In this document: positions 8,764-17,602 of the stretch, in pieces
Numbering within the stretch: the first letter of the stretch is position 1
Layout: every line of letters starts with the position of its first letter
DNA from: an uncultured Sphingosinicella sp.
GTDB lineage: Bacteria > Pseudomonadota > Alphaproteobacteria > Sphingomonadales > Sphingomonadaceae
NCBI GenBank assembly: GCA_946886275.1
Contig: CAMPIH010000011.1
Location: forward strand, 1-24,953
Length of the DNA: 24,953 bases
Direction of reading: 5' to 3'
Translations under genes and position numbers: made by a program
The notes under the pieces: model-generated
Database searches by the model: none
Told to the model about the DNA's origin: nothing
What the model saw: the letters and a program-made list of their open reading frames with translations, nothing else

Positions 8764-8772
8764 AGCCTGGGT

Positions 8773-10089
8773 TCAGCGCCGGCCAAGGACTCCCAGCGAA
8801 GCGACGACCATCGCCTCGACGGCGGTGGAGATGGTCGCGTCGGGCTCCGGCGCCCAGAACGGGCTGTGGAGCGAAGGCAAGACGGTCCCGTCGCGCTGGG
8901 CGGCGTCCCATTGCGCCTGCGGGACTCCCCCGACCCAGAAGATCAGGCTCTCGATATTGCGGTCGGCGAGGTGGAACTGGCTGAAATCCTCGCCGGCCAT
9001 GATCGGACGGACTTCGCGGACCCGCTCGGCGCCGAAATGCTCGGTGAACAAGGCGGCGGTGCTCCGGGTCAGCGCCTCGGTATTGACGGTGGCCGGCGTA
9101 TAATTTTCCTCGATGCTGATCTGCGGCATCCGGTCCTCGGGGATTCCGGCCGCGATCGCCTCGCCGCGGGAAATGCGAGCGATTCCGTCGAGCAGCTGCC
9201 GCCTGATCTCGGGCGTGTAGCTTCGAACGGTGAGCTGAAGCCGGGCTTCGTCCGAGATGATGTTGTGCTTGGTTCCGGAATGGAAGCTGCCCACCGTCAC
9301 CACCGCGGAATCGAGCGGGTCGAGCTCTCGGCTGACCAGAGTCTGGAGGCTGCTGACGATCCGGCTGGCGAGGACGATCGGATCACGGGTCGTGTGGGGC
9401 GAGGCGCCGTGCCCGCCGACGCCGCGAACGACGATGTCGACCGAATCGACATTGGCGAGGGCGGGGCCGGGCGTGTAGCCGATCGTTCCCGCCGGAAGCA
9501 TTGCCGAATCGTGGAAGGCGATGACGTGCGACGGCTTCGGGAAACGGGTGAACAGGCCGTCGTCGAGCATGGCCTTGGCGCCGAGCCCGAGCTCCTCGCC
9601 TGGCTGGCCGATCATCACCAAGGTCCCCGACCAGCGATCGCGAAGCTCCACCAGCCGGCGGGCGGTGCCCATCCACGCCGTCATGTGGGTGTCGTGGCCG
9701 CAGGCATGCATGACTCCGCTCTCGACTCCGGCGAGGCTCGTCGCCCGGACCTGGCTGGAATAAGGCAGGCCGGTCTGTTCCTCGACCGGAAGCGCGTCCA
9801 TGTCGGCGCGAAGCATGAGCACCGGCCCGGGCCCATTCTCCATGACCGCGACGACGCCGGTGCCGCCCACGCCGTTGGTGACGGTGAAGCCCAGCCGGCG
9901 CGCTTCGTCCGCCATCCGGGCGGCGCTTCGGGTTTCCTGGAGGCTGAGCTCGGGATGGGCGTGAAGATCGCGATAGATTTCGAGCAGGCCCGGCATGTCC
10001 TGCCGGATCGACTGGCGAAGGTCCTGGGCGAAGGCGGCGCCGCTCATGGCGCTGGCCATTAGCACGGCTGCGAGCAATTTCATCCGCAT
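8773..10089 (-). CDS. Exported M20 family amidohydrolase (M20D, hippurate hydrolase-like)
   Basis: Metal-dependent amidase or carboxypeptidase acting outside the cytoplasm, probably on N-acyl amino acids or small peptides. The protein has 438 residues. A Sec signal peptide covers about residues 1-21 (MRMKLLAAVL...AAFAQD). The metal site is standard for M20D: Cys130 and His132 in HACGHDTH, Glu165/Glu166 in GQPGEELG, His193 in AFHD, and His408 in LPSLHSPFW. The dimerisation-lid motif GGHGASPHTTRDPI and MAGEDFSQF are present. The ATG at 10089 has AGGG about eight bases upstream; ATG 10083 is an alternative. It lies 12 bases after the DUF4893 gene and is probably the last gene of that transcript. 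Confidence 0.92.
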   Translation of the reverse strand: MRMKLLAAVLMASAMSGAAFAQDLRQSIRQDMPGLLEIYRDLHAHPELSLQETRSAARMADEARRLGFTVTNGVGGTGVVAVMENGPGPVLMLRADMDALPVEEQTGLPYSSQVRATSLAGVESGVMHACGHDTHMTAWMGTARRLVELRDRWSGTLVMIGQPGEELGLGAKAMLDDGLFTRFPKPSHVIAFHDSAMLPAGTIGYTPGPALANVDSVDIVVRGVGGHGASPHTTRDPIVLASRIVSSLQTLVSRELDPLDSAVVTVGSFHSGTKHNIISDEARLQLTVRSYTPEIRRQLLDGIARISRGEAIAAGIPEDRMPQISIEENYTPATVNTEALTRSTAALFTEHFGAERVREVRPIMAGEDFSQFHLADRNIESLIFWVGGVPQAQWDAAQRDGTVLPSLHSPFWAPEPDATISTAVEAMVVASLGVLGRR

Positions 10090-10101
10090 GTTGTTTCCCT
10101 G

Positions 10102-10743
10102 TCAGGAGGCGCCTGGAGTGAGCTCGATGACGTCGAGCAAAGATTCGAAATGGGGCGACGGAAAGACGAGCCGCCAGCGTCGCTCGCCGACCCTTTCGAG
10201 CCAGGCGGCCATGTCGCGCTCGCGGTCGCGGCCATATTGGAGGGCGCCGGTCTCGTCGCCGAGCTGGAGCGTTCCGAGGAAGACGTAGCGCCGGTCGCTG
10301 TCGGGCAAGAGCACGCCGACCGGCCGCTGCGATCCGCTGAGCTTGGTGAAGGTGAGGAGGCCATCGTCGGCGGCGATCCGGCACCGATAGGCAGGATAAG
10401 CGACATATTCGAGACCGCTCTCGCTCTGGCTCCCGATCTTGATCGTCCGGCAACGATAGTCGCCGGGCGGAGGCAGCGGCTGGGCCAGCGCGGCATCGGG
10501 ATCGAGCAGGGCGCCTTCGCGGGCGATCTCCGCGCCTTGGCCCGCATTTCGGGCGCGCTCGAGCGCCTGAAGCCAGATCGTCCGCCAGCCGCGAAGCCGC
10601 TCCCGGTCGTCATCGGTGGCGACGCTTCGCCAGCCCGCCGCTTCGCGCGCTGCCGGCACCGCCTGCTGCGGGATGGCACAGCCGGACAGCGTCGCCGCCC
10701 CCAGCGGGAGCAGGAGCCGGATCACAGCTTCGGCCCGGATCAC
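10102..10743 (-). CDS. DUF4893 family lipoprotein
   Basis: Function unknown. The 213-residue protein has a lipoprotein signal peptide with lipobox LSGC (Cys about residue 22), so it should be anchored in a membrane and face the periplasm. The phrases [60 protein letters not shown] and a C-terminal [10 protein letters not shown] match what I recall of DUF4893, common in sphingomonads. It starts at a GTG (10743) that overlaps the dcd stop as GTGA. A second in-frame GTG at 10725 lies in a repeated 14-base unit and is an alternative start that gives a more usual signal peptide. It is coupled to dcd upstream and to the amidohydrolase downstream. Confidence 0.85.
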   Translation of the reverse strand: MIRAEAVIRLLLPLGAATLSGCAIPQQAVPAAREAAGWRSVATDDDRERLRGWRTIWLQALERARNAGQGAEIAREGALLDPDAALAQPLPPPGDYRCRTIKIGSQSESGLEYVAYPAYRCRIAADDGLLTFTKLSGSQRPVGVLLPDSDRRYVFLGTLQLGDETGALQYGRDRERDMAAWLERVGERRWRLVFPSPHFESLLDVIELTPGAS

Positions 10744-10748
10744 AGCTT
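10717..10748. repeat. 14-bp direct repeat duplicating the DUF4893 start site
   Basis: CCGGATCACAGCTT occurs at 10717-10730 and again at 10735-10748, with an 18-bp period. On the minus strand each copy carries AAGCTGTGATCCGG, that is, a GTG start codon overlapping TGA. The upstream copy holds the actual dcd stop (PKL then TGA). It looks like a small tandem duplication that doubled the coupled start. Confidence 0.8.
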
Positions 10749-11294
10749 TGGTAGGGTCACGCCGCGCTGCCCCATATATTTGCCGGCGCGGTCGGCATAG
10801 CTGACCTCGCAGGGCTCGTTGCCCTGGAGAAAGAGGAACTGGCAGGCGCCTTCATTGGCGTAGACCTTGGCCGGAAGCGGCGTCGTGTTCGAAAATTCGA
10901 GGGTGACATGGCCCTCCCAGCCCGGCTCGAGCGGGGTCACGTTGACGATGATTCCGCAGCGGGCATAGGTCGACTTGCCGAGGCAGATGACGAGCACGTC
11001 GCGCGGGATCCGGAAATATTCAATCGTTCGGGCGAGGGCGAAGCTGTTGGGCGGGATGATGCAGACGTCGGTCTTGCGGTCGACGAAGCTGTTGGCGGCG
11101 AAATCCTTCGGATCGACCGTGGCCGAATCGACGTTGGTGAAGATCTTGAACTCGTCGGCGACTCGGGCGTCATAGCCATAAGAGGACAGGCCGAAGCTGA
11201 TGCAGCCCTCCCGCCTCTGGGCCTCGACAAAGGGCTCGATCATGCCCTGCCCAATCGCCTGCTCCCTGATCCAGCGGTCCGACAGAATCGCCAT
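10740..11294 (-). CDS. dcd: dCTP deaminase
   Basis: Deaminates dCTP to dUTP, feeding dTMP synthesis; cytosolic homotrimer. The protein has 184 residues, the normal length. Signatures are MAILSDRWI at the N-terminus, [40 protein letters not shown] (read in two halves around LEPGWEGH, with the catalytic Glu in TLEFSN), EGACQFLF and KYMGQRG near the end. The frame is open far upstream, but the ATG at 11294 gives the conserved N-terminus and overlaps the preceding lipoprotein stop by one base (TGATG). It overlaps the DUF4893 start by 4 bases. Being coupled to two lipoprotein genes probably reflects dense packing rather than shared function. Confidence 0.97.
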   Translation of the reverse strand: MAILSDRWIREQAIGQGMIEPFVEAQRREGCISFGLSSYGYDARVADEFKIFTNVDSATVDPKDFAANSFVDRKTDVCIIPPNSFALARTIEYFRIPRDVLVICLGKSTYARCGIIVNVTPLEPGWEGHVTLEFSNTTPLPAKVYANEGACQFLFLQGNEPCEVSYADRAGKYMGQRGVTLPKL

Positions 11295-11704
11295 CAGCCG
11301 CGGCTTTCGCCCACCATCCGGCCGCCGCAGCCGCTGAGCTCGCGCCCCGAAAGGCGGACCCGGACATGATCCTCGTAGAGACGTGCGCCGGAACCGGTGC
11401 AGGGCCCGGGCCGGGCCTGGACGTTGATCACCGCCGGCCCGTCGGCCGACTGCCAGGTCCTGAAGGCGCCGTTCACCACCGGCAACACCCGCGGAAAGGC
11501 ATAGCTTTCGAGCGCCCCGTCGGCTCGGCCGCCCTCGTCGCCCAAAGTGAGGACGATCCGGTCGTCGCCGATCGCCACCATCCAGAAGGGATCCGCGCCG
11601 AGCGCGGAATAGCGGACGGTGCCGACCGGGCTGTAGACTTCCGGTTGGGTGGCGCAGGCGGCCATGAAGGCCAGTGGAAGGCAGGAAAGGAGGAGCCGCT
11701 TCAT
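11294..11704 (-). CDS. Small lipoprotein, COG3650-like
   Basis: Function unknown. The 136-residue protein has a lipoprotein signal ([17 protein letters not shown], lipobox MAAC with Cys about 17). The mature part has [22 protein letters not shown] and a C-terminal [14 protein letters not shown]. This resembles the COG3650 domain (GxEPFW near the start, L.GC.G near the end) found in many alphaproteobacterial envelope proteins. Cysteines at PGPCTGS and LSGCGG could form a disulfide. The ATG at 11704 overlaps the UPF0262 stop as ATGA, and the stop overlaps the dcd start. The domain assignment is from memory. Confidence 0.75.
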   Translation of the reverse strand: MKRLLLSCLPLAFMAACATQPEVYSPVGTVRYSALGADPFWMVAIGDDRIVLTLGDEGGRADGALESYAFPRVLPVVNGAFRTWQSADGPAVINVQARPGPCTGSGARLYEDHVRVRLSGRELSGCGGRMVGESRG

Positions 11705-12219
11705 CCTGCTCTGGATGGGGGGGCGGCGCCGTGCGAGTCAACCGCCGTCGTCGACTGCTTGATGTGGAGGACGCAGATCAGGGTGAAAAGCCGGCGCGCG
11801 GTGTCGAAATCGACCGTCACCTTGCCGCCGAGGCATTCGACGAGGAGCTCGGCCGCCTCGTTGTGGAGCCCGCGCCTGGCCATGTCGATCGCTTCCAGGC
11901 CCTTCGGATCGCCCGAGCGAACCGCCCGGAAATAGGAATCGCAGATCTGGAAATAGTCACGGACCGGCCGCCGGAATCGCGCGAGCCCGATCCGGATCGT
12001 GTCGAGCGGGCCGCCGCTCGGGTCCATCAGCTCGATCGCGAGCCGCGATTCCTCGACCCGAAGCCGGACCCGGAACGGCCCGTCATGGCCGGCCGGATCG
12101 AAATGATTCTTCTCGAGAAGGTCGAAGATGGCGACCTTCCGCTCCTGCTCGATGTCGGCATTACGCTTGAGGATCGACCGCTCGTCCAGCTCGATGTCGA
12201 TGATCCTCGGCTCGCCCAT
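11701..12219 (-). CDS. UPF0262 family protein
   Basis: Function unknown; a small soluble protein conserved in alphaproteobacteria. The 172-residue protein has the family phrases [48 protein letters not shown] and a helix pair HNEAAELL...[16 protein letters not shown]. About 12 residues at the C-terminus are a divergent tail. First gene of the minus-strand run that continues through dcd to the M20 amidohydrolase. It diverges from dnaB across 181 bases. I see no clear -35/-10 pair for it. Confidence 0.88.
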   Translation of the reverse strand: MGEPRIIDIELDERSILKRNADIEQERKVAIFDLLEKNHFDPAGHDGPFRVRLRVEESRLAIELMDPSGGPLDTIRIGLARFRRPVRDYFQICDSYFRAVRSGDPKGLEAIDMARRGLHNEAAELLVECLGGKVTVDFDTARRLFTLICVLHIKQSTTAVDSHGAAPPSRAG

Positions 12220-12335
12220 GCCCGGCTGTTAGCGGCCGCGGCAATTTCGCGCCACCGCAAAGACTTTCGTTGTTCCGCAAGGATTTGCGAGATCTCACCG
12301 GCCATGGCGCCTGCCGGCGAATAGAATGAATCTCC

Positions 12336-12356
12336 TTATCCACAGCAGTTCCACAG
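12336..12356 (+). promoter_or_regulatory. DnaA box upstream of dnaB
   Basis: TTATCCACA (12336-12344) is a perfect consensus DnaA box, 56 bases before the dnaB start. The core TCCACAG is repeated 11 bases later (12350-12356), about one helical turn away, as a weaker second site. The placement suggests DnaA control of dnaB or of the divergent UPF0262 operon. There is no cluster of boxes or AT-rich stretch that would suggest an origin. Confidence 0.65.
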
Positions 12357-12400
12357 GGTTGCTGGCTTGAGCAGCGCTCCGGAAAGGCGGAGAAGGCTGC

Positions 12401-13888
12401 ATGGTTCAGACACTGGCTTTGGTCGAGGCGCCGGCAATCGGCGCGCAGGTGCTTCCGCACAACGTGGAGGCGGAAGCGGCCTTGCTCGGCGCGTTGATGA
12501 TCGACAACCGAATCGCCGAGGACGTCCAGCTCAAGCTTCGCCCGGAGCATTTCTTCGAGCCGCTCCACGGCCGGATCTACGAGCAGATCCTGAGGCTTCT
12601 CGACAAGAACATGGTCGCCAGTCCGGTCACCCTGAGGCCGCTCTTCGAGGCCGACGAGGAGATGAAGGAAGTCGGCGGCCCCGCTTATCTCGCCCAGCTC
12701 ACCGGCAGCGGCGCGGCGATCATCGGCGCCCGCGATTTCGCCGCCCAGATCTACGATCTCGCCTTGCTTCGCGCGCTTGTCGGAGTCGGCCGGGAGATGG
12801 TCGAGGGCGCTCTCGATACGAGCGACGACGTCGATCCCAAGGGCCAGATCGAAGCCGCCGAAGCGGCGCTCTACCGGGTCGCCGAGGAGGGCAGCGGCGA
12901 GGGCAGCGTGAAGACCTTCGCGGCCGCGACCCAGCTCGCTGTGAGGATGGCCGAAAAGGCGCTCAACAGCGGCGGCGGACTGTCCGGGATTACCACCGGA
13001 CTCGACACCGTCAATGCCAAGACCGGCGGCCTCCACCATTCGGATCTGGTCATCCTCGCCGGCCGACCCGGCATGGGCAAGACCGCGCTCGCCACCAACA
13101 TCGCCTTCAACACCGCCCGGCGCTACCTGCAGGACATGGAAGACGGAATCGCCCCGGAGAAATCCGCGGGCGCCGGAGTCGCCTTCTTCAGCCTGGAAAT
13201 GTCGGCCGACCAGCTCGCCACCCGAATCCTCGCCGAGCAATCGGGGATCAGCTCCGAAGCGCTGCGCATGGGCAAGATCAGCCAGCAGGACTTCCGCAAT
13301 CTCGCCCGAGCCGCGGCCGAGCTCGAGACCCTGCCTTTCTATATCGACGACACGCCCGGCCTCACCATCGCCGCCCTGAGGACCAGGGCTCGGCGGATGA
13401 AGCGGCAGCGCGGCATCGGGCTCGTGGTCGTCGACTATCTCCAGCTTCTCCAGGGCACCGGCAAAAGCGGCAACGACAATAGAGTCCAGGAAATTTCGGA
13501 GATCTCGCGCGGCCTCAAGACCCTCGCCAAGGAGCTCGGGGTCCCGGTCCTCGCTCTGTCGCAGCTGTCGCGCCAGGTCGAGCAACGCGAGGACAAGCGC
13601 CCGCAGCTGTCCGACCTTCGCGAATCGGGGTCGATCGAGCAGGACGCCGACATGGTCTGGTTCGTCTATCGCGAGGAATATTATCTCGCTTCGCGCCAAC
13701 CTGCCGACGACCATGTCGATTTCCCGAAATGGCAGGAGGAGATGGCCCGCGCCTACGGCATTGCAGAGCTCATCATCGGCAAGCAGAGGCACGGCGCCAC
13801 CGGCAAGGTGAAGATGAAGTTCGAAGCCAAGATCACGCGCTTCTCGGACCATGTCGACGACACTTATCTGCCCGAGGCGCGGGGCTGA
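12401..13888 (+). CDS. dnaB: Replicative DNA helicase DnaB
   Basis: Hexameric 5'-3' helicase that unwinds DNA at the replication fork. The protein has 495 residues. The N-terminal primase-interacting domain begins at LPHNVEAEAALLGALMID (about 18-35). The RecA-like domain has Walker A GRPGMGKTA (221-229), the FFSLEMS motif (about 262-268), Walker B VVVDYLQL (342-349) and SQLSRQVEQR with the arginine finger (about 387-396). DLRESGSIEQDADMV follows, and KQRHGATGKV lies near the C-terminus. An insertion after Walker A (about 240-258, rich in Asp/Glu/Ala) is common in this lineage as far as I recall. The ATG at 12401 has GGAG a few bases upstream. Confidence 0.98.
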   Translation: MVQTLALVEAPAIGAQVLPHNVEAEAALLGALMIDNRIAEDVQLKLRPEHFFEPLHGRIYEQILRLLDKNMVASPVTLRPLFEADEEMKEVGGPAYLAQLTGSGAAIIGARDFAAQIYDLALLRALVGVGREMVEGALDTSDDVDPKGQIEAAEAALYRVAEEGSGEGSVKTFAAATQLAVRMAEKALNSGGGLSGITTGLDTVNAKTGGLHHSDLVILAGRPGMGKTALATNIAFNTARRYLQDMEDGIAPEKSAGAGVAFFSLEMSADQLATRILAEQSGISSEALRMGKISQQDFRNLARAAAELETLPFYIDDTPGLTIAALRTRARRMKRQRGIGLVVVDYLQLLQGTGKSGNDNRVQEISEISRGLKTLAKELGVPVLALSQLSRQVEQREDKRPQLSDLRESGSIEQDADMVWFVYREEYYLASRQPADDHVDFPKWQEEMARAYGIAELIIGKQRHGATGKVKMKFEAKITRFSDHVDDTYLPEARG

Positions 13889-13905
13889 CGCTCCCGCTCG
13901 GCCGT

Positions 13906-13934
13906 TTGCCATCCCTGCCGCCGCTTCCTAAGCT
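13906..13934 (+). promoter_or_regulatory. Weak candidate promoter for the S9 peptidase
   Basis: TTGCCA (13906-13911), a 17-base spacer and TAAGCT (13929-13934) lie in the 71-base gap between dnaB and the peptidase. The -35 is good and the -10 is poor. Read-through from dnaB is also possible, since no terminator separates the genes. Confidence 0.3.
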
Positions 13935-13959
13935 TCACTGGGTTTTCGGGAGGGGCGGA

Positions 13960-16089
13960 ATGGCGTTTCGGTTCACGTTCATGGTTGGAGTGATGGCGTT
14001 GGTGAGCGCAGCCTCGGCAGGATCGGCGACGAGTTCGGAGGAGAGCGCGGCCGCGCCGGACTCGGATCCGCATGTCTGGCTCGAGGACGTGCAGGGGGAG
14101 CGGGCTTTGGCCTGGGCCCGAGCCGAGAGCGAGCGAACGCTTTCCACCTTCCAGTCGGACCCGCGCTACCAGGGCATGTACGACCGCGCTCTCGAAGTGC
14201 TTCAGGCGCGCGACCGGATCCCGTTCGTCCAGATCCGGGCGGACGGCCTGTATAATTTCTGGCAGGACGAGACCAACGTCCGTGGCCTGGTCAGGCGGAC
14301 GAGCCTTGCCAGCTATCGGACCGAGCAGCCGCAATGGGAAAATGTTCTCGACGTCGACGCGCTCGCCCGCGCCGAGGGCAAGTCCTGGGTCTATCAGGGA
14401 ATGCAATGCCTTCCCCCCGACGATACCAGGTGCCTCGTCTCTCTTTCCGACGGCGGCCGCGACGCCAATGTCGTTCGGGAGTTCGACACCGTCAGCCGGA
14501 CGTTCGTCGAAGGCGGCTTTCACGTCCCCGAAGGCAAGCAGGAAGTGGCCTGGGAGGATGAAGACACGATCCTGATCGCTCGCGACTGGGGTCCGGGAAC
14601 GATGACGGAATCGGGCTATGCGTTCGTCATCAAGCGCCTTGGCCGAGGCCAGAGTCTCGATCAGGCGGTAGAGGTGTTCAGGGGCGAGCCCAGCGACGTC
14701 GCTGCCGCCGCCTTCGTCCTTCGCGACAGTGAAGGGACCGTCCACGGCACCGTCGCCTATCGCTATCTCGACGCCTTCCGCGCCCGATTCACGCTCATCC
14801 GAGCCGAAGGCAATATCACTCTCGACCTGCCCGAGCGCTCGGCCCTCCTCGGAATCGTCGACGGCCGGCTCCTGGCCCAGCTCAACGAGCCCTGGAAGCC
14901 GACGCCGCAGAACGAATTCCGGACCGATTCGATCATCTCCTACGACCTCGCCGAGTGGAAAAGCGACCCGCTGGCGGCCGCGCCGGAACTGGTCTGGGCT
15001 CCGGGCGACCGGCAGACTCTGAGCAATGTCGCCACCACCCGCGGTCGGCTGCTCGTCTCGATTCTCGACAATGTCCGCGGCCGCGCCGTGGCCTTCGATC
15101 ATGTCGACGGCGCCTGGCGCTCGACTCCGATCGCACTGCCCGCCAACGCCTCGATCTCCATCGCCTCGGCATCCGACGAATCGGAGGAGGCGATGTTCAC
15201 CGTCACCGATTATCTGACTCCGACGACGCTCTGGTATTATGACGGAGAGAGCGGCCGGCTGGAGACGCTGAAATCGACTCCGCCGCGATTCGACTCGTCC
15301 AACCATATCGTCGAGCAGCTCGAAGCCACTTCCCGTGACGGCACCCGGATCCCCTATTTCCTGGTCCGTCCGCGCAACATGCGCAACGACGGGACGACGC
15401 CGACTCTCCTCTACGGCTATGGTGGATTCCAGAACGCGCTAGTTCCGACTTATTCAGCCACCCTCGGCCGGCTGTGGCTTGAGCAGGGCAATGCCTATGT
15501 CGTCGCCAATCTGCGCGGCGGCGGCGAGTTCGGGCCCGACTGGCATCAATCCGCGCAGCGCGCCAACAAGCAGCGTACCTGGGACGATTATATCGCGGTC
15601 GCCGAGGACCTGATCCGCCGCAACTTCACCAGCCCGCGCCGATTGGGGGTGATCGGCGGAAGCCAGGGCGGCCTCCTCGTCGGAACCGCCATCACCCAGC
15701 GGCCGGACCTGTTCAACGCCGCCATCGTCCAGGTGCCGCTGTTCGACATGCTTCGCTACCATCTGATCGGCGCCGGCGCGTCCTGGATCGGCGAATATGG
15801 CGATCCGCGGATTGCGGAGGAAAGAGCCTGGATCGAGGCCTATTCGCCCTATCAGAGGCTCCGCGGCGACGTGACCTACCCGATGCCGTTCATCCACAGC
15901 TCGACCGCAGACGACCGGGTCACTCCGGTTCATGGCCGCAAGGCCGCGGCGCGTCTCGCTGAGCTCGGCCAGCCTTATCATTATTACGAGAATATGGAGG
16001 GCGGCCATGCCGCCGCCGCCAATCTGCCGGAAACGGCGCGGCGGCTGGCGATGGAATATGTCTATGCCAGCCGGCGCCTGGTGGACTGA
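13960..16089 (+). CDS. Exported prolyl oligopeptidase family serine peptidase (S9A)
   Basis: Serine peptidase that cleaves short peptides, usually after proline. The protein has 709 residues. A probable Sec signal peptide covers about 1-20, so it acts in the periplasm or outside. WLEDVQGERALAWARAES opens the beta-propeller region as in other S9A enzymes. The hydrolase domain starts about 480 (YGYGGFQ, NLRGGGEFGPDWH). The catalytic triad is Ser568 in GGSQGG, Asp652 in STADDRVTP and His683 in EGGHAAA. The ATG at 13960 has a strong GGGAGGGG upstream; the frame is open earlier but that part overlaps dnaB. Prolyl versus oligopeptidase B specificity is undecided, though the propeller text favours the prolyl type. 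Confidence 0.92.
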   Translation: MAFRFTFMVGVMALVSAASAGSATSSEESAAAPDSDPHVWLEDVQGERALAWARAESERTLSTFQSDPRYQGMYDRALEVLQARDRIPFVQIRADGLYNFWQDETNVRGLVRRTSLASYRTEQPQWENVLDVDALARAEGKSWVYQGMQCLPPDDTRCLVSLSDGGRDANVVREFDTVSRTFVEGGFHVPEGKQEVAWEDEDTILIARDWGPGTMTESGYAFVIKRLGRGQSLDQAVEVFRGEPSDVAAAAFVLRDSEGTVHGTVAYRYLDAFRARFTLIRAEGNITLDLPERSALLGIVDGRLLAQLNEPWKPTPQNEFRTDSIISYDLAEWKSDPLAAAPELVWAPGDRQTLSNVATTRGRLLVSILDNVRGRAVAFDHVDGAWRSTPIALPANASISIASASDESEEAMFTVTDYLTPTTLWYYDGESGRLETLKSTPPRFDSSNHIVEQLEATSRDGTRIPYFLVRPRNMRNDGTTPTLLYGYGGFQNALVPTYSATLGRLWLEQGNAYVVANLRGGGEFGPDWHQSAQRANKQRTWDDYIAVAEDLIRRNFTSPRRLGVIGGSQGGLLVGTAITQRPDLFNAAIVQVPLFDMLRYHLIGAGASWIGEYGDPRIAEERAWIEAYSPYQRLRGDVTYPMPFIHSSTADDRVTPVHGRKAAARLAELGQPYHYYENMEGGHAAAANLPETARRLAMEYVYASRRLVD

Positions 16090-16113
16090 CCGGGCGCGCG
16101 GCCCGGTCTTAAC
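16090..16113 (+). terminator. Intrinsic terminator after the S9 peptidase
   Basis: CCGGGC-GCGCG-GCCCGG (16090-16106) starts right after the stop codon and is followed by TCTTAACTT. The 6-bp GC stem plus a moderately T-rich tail fits an intrinsic terminator on plus. It also separates the convergent astD gene. Confidence 0.65.
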
Positions 16114-16133
16114 TTATTGAATAGGCTCTGGTC

Positions 16134-17579
16134 TCAGCCTTCGATGTTCGCCGGCTGGGTCGGGTCGGCGAGGCCGACGCCGATCGTCGCCCGGACGCTC
16201 TCCGCCTCGGAGCTGGTCACCGGATAGGCGCAATAATCGGCGGCGTAATAGGCGCTCGGCCGGTGGTTTCCCGACAGTCCGATGCCGCCGAACGGCGCCT
16301 TCGACGGGGCCCCGTTGGTCGGCCCGTTCCAGTTGATGACTCCGGCCCGGACATTGGCCCAGAAGCGGTCGTACAGCTCGGGCGAGCCGCCGACGAGCGA
16401 GGCGGCGAGCCCGTATCTTGTGGCATTGGCCTCGATAATGGCCGAATCGAAATCCGCGACCCGGATGAGCTGGAGGACCGGACCGAACAGCTCGGCGTCA
16501 GGCCTTCGCTCGACCTCGGTCACGTCGACGAGAGCGGGCGTGAGGAAGGGGCGATCGTCGGACTTGCGGTCGAGCCGGCGAATCGCCCGGCCGCCGCGGC
16601 CGAGCAGATCGAGATAGGCTTCCTGGAGCGAATCGGCGGACGGATTGTCGATGACCGGACCCATGAAGGGCGCTGGGCTGGCATGGGGATGATCGACGAT
16701 CAGCCGGTCGATCAAGGCGGAGATCGTCTTCACCAGCGCCTCGTGCTGGCCGTCCTGGACGATCAGCCGCCGGGCGGCGGTGCAGCGCTGGCCGGCACTC
16801 AGGAACGCAGACTGGACGGCGATCGCGGCGGCGGCATGAACGTCCTTCACGTCCCAGACGACGAGCGGATTGTTGCCGCCCATCTCGAGCGCCAGGATCT
16901 TGTGCGGTGAATCGGCGAACTGGCGGTGGAGCGCGATTCCCGCCCGGGCGGAGCCGGTGAAGAGGAGACCGTCCAGCCCCGGATTGGCGGCGAGCGCCTT
17001 GCCCACGGCGGGGCCGCCCTGGACGCAGCCGACGACCCCCTCCGGGACTCCCGCCTCCCGATAGAGGGAGCAGAGGAATTCGCCGACGGCCGGCGTCTTC
17101 TCGCTCGGCTTGAACACGACCGCATTGCCGGCGATCAGCGCCGGAACGATATGCCCGTTCGGCAGGTGAGCGGGAAAATTATAGGGGCCGAGCACCGCCA
17201 GAACGCCATGGGGTTTGTGTCGAACGGCGACCCTGGTCCCCATCGCGCCTTCGAGGCGGCGCTGGGCGGTTCGGTCGGCATAAGCCGAGATCGAGATCTC
17301 GACCTTGTTGATGACCGCCTCGACTTCGGTTCGCGCTTCCCAGAGCGGCTTGCCCGTCTCGCGGGCGATCAAATCGGCGAACGGCTCGAGCTTCGCCCGG
17401 GCGGCGTTGGCGAAGCGGCGGAGGGTTTCGACGCGAACGCCAAACGGCTTCGACGCCCATCCCGCCCAGGCGGAACGGGCGGCGGCGACCTGAGCATCGG
17501 GGTCGCCCGACGCGCCGGTCCACAGGACGGCGCCGGTTGCCGGCTCAAACGAGGTGAGGGTTTCGGACACGGAACGCAC
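16134..17579 (-). CDS. astD: Succinylglutamate-semialdehyde dehydrogenase
   Basis: Oxidises N-succinylglutamate semialdehyde to N-succinylglutamate with NAD, the fourth step of the arginine succinyltransferase pathway. The protein has 481 residues of aldehyde dehydrogenase type: Asn134 in GPYNFPAHLPNG, Lys157 in FKPSEKTP, GSARAG in the Rossmann fold, Glu232 in LEMGGNNP and nucleophile Cys266 in SAGQRCTAARR. GPYNFPAHLPNGHIVPAL and FMGPVI are typical of AstD. The start is a GTG at 17579; GTG 17570 (MSETLTSFEPATG) is an equally good alternative, and the nearby ATG at 17583 is out of frame. No other ast genes are in the window. It follows selO by 23 bases. Confidence 0.88.
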   Translation of the reverse strand: MRSVSETLTSFEPATGAVLWTGASGDPDAQVAAARSAWAGWASKPFGVRVETLRRFANAARAKLEPFADLIARETGKPLWEARTEVEAVINKVEISISAYADRTAQRRLEGAMGTRVAVRHKPHGVLAVLGPYNFPAHLPNGHIVPALIAGNAVVFKPSEKTPAVGEFLCSLYREAGVPEGVVGCVQGGPAVGKALAANPGLDGLLFTGSARAGIALHRQFADSPHKILALEMGGNNPLVVWDVKDVHAAAAIAVQSAFLSAGQRCTAARRLIVQDGQHEALVKTISALIDRLIVDHPHASPAPFMGPVIDNPSADSLQEAYLDLLGRGGRAIRRLDRKSDDRPFLTPALVDVTEVERRPDAELFGPVLQLIRVADFDSAIIEANATRYGLAASLVGGSPELYDRFWANVRAGVINWNGPTNGAPSKAPFGGIGLSGNHRPSAYYAADYCAYPVTSSEAESVRATIGVGLADPTQPANIEG

Positions 17580-17602
17580 TCATGACGGGGGCGACGGATT
17601 TT

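Noticed and set aside
12220..12400. Possible replication origin between UPF0262 and dnaB
   Set aside because: Only one perfect DnaA box and one weak one, with no AT-rich unwinding element and no box cluster.
12161..13912. A 583-codon open frame on minus opposite dnaB
   Set aside because: Shadow of dnaB in GC-rich DNA; it also spans the dnaB control region with the DnaA box.
13864..15306. A 480-codon open frame on minus opposite the S9 peptidase
   Set aside because: Antisense shadow of a gene with a complete catalytic triad; no domain is recognisable.
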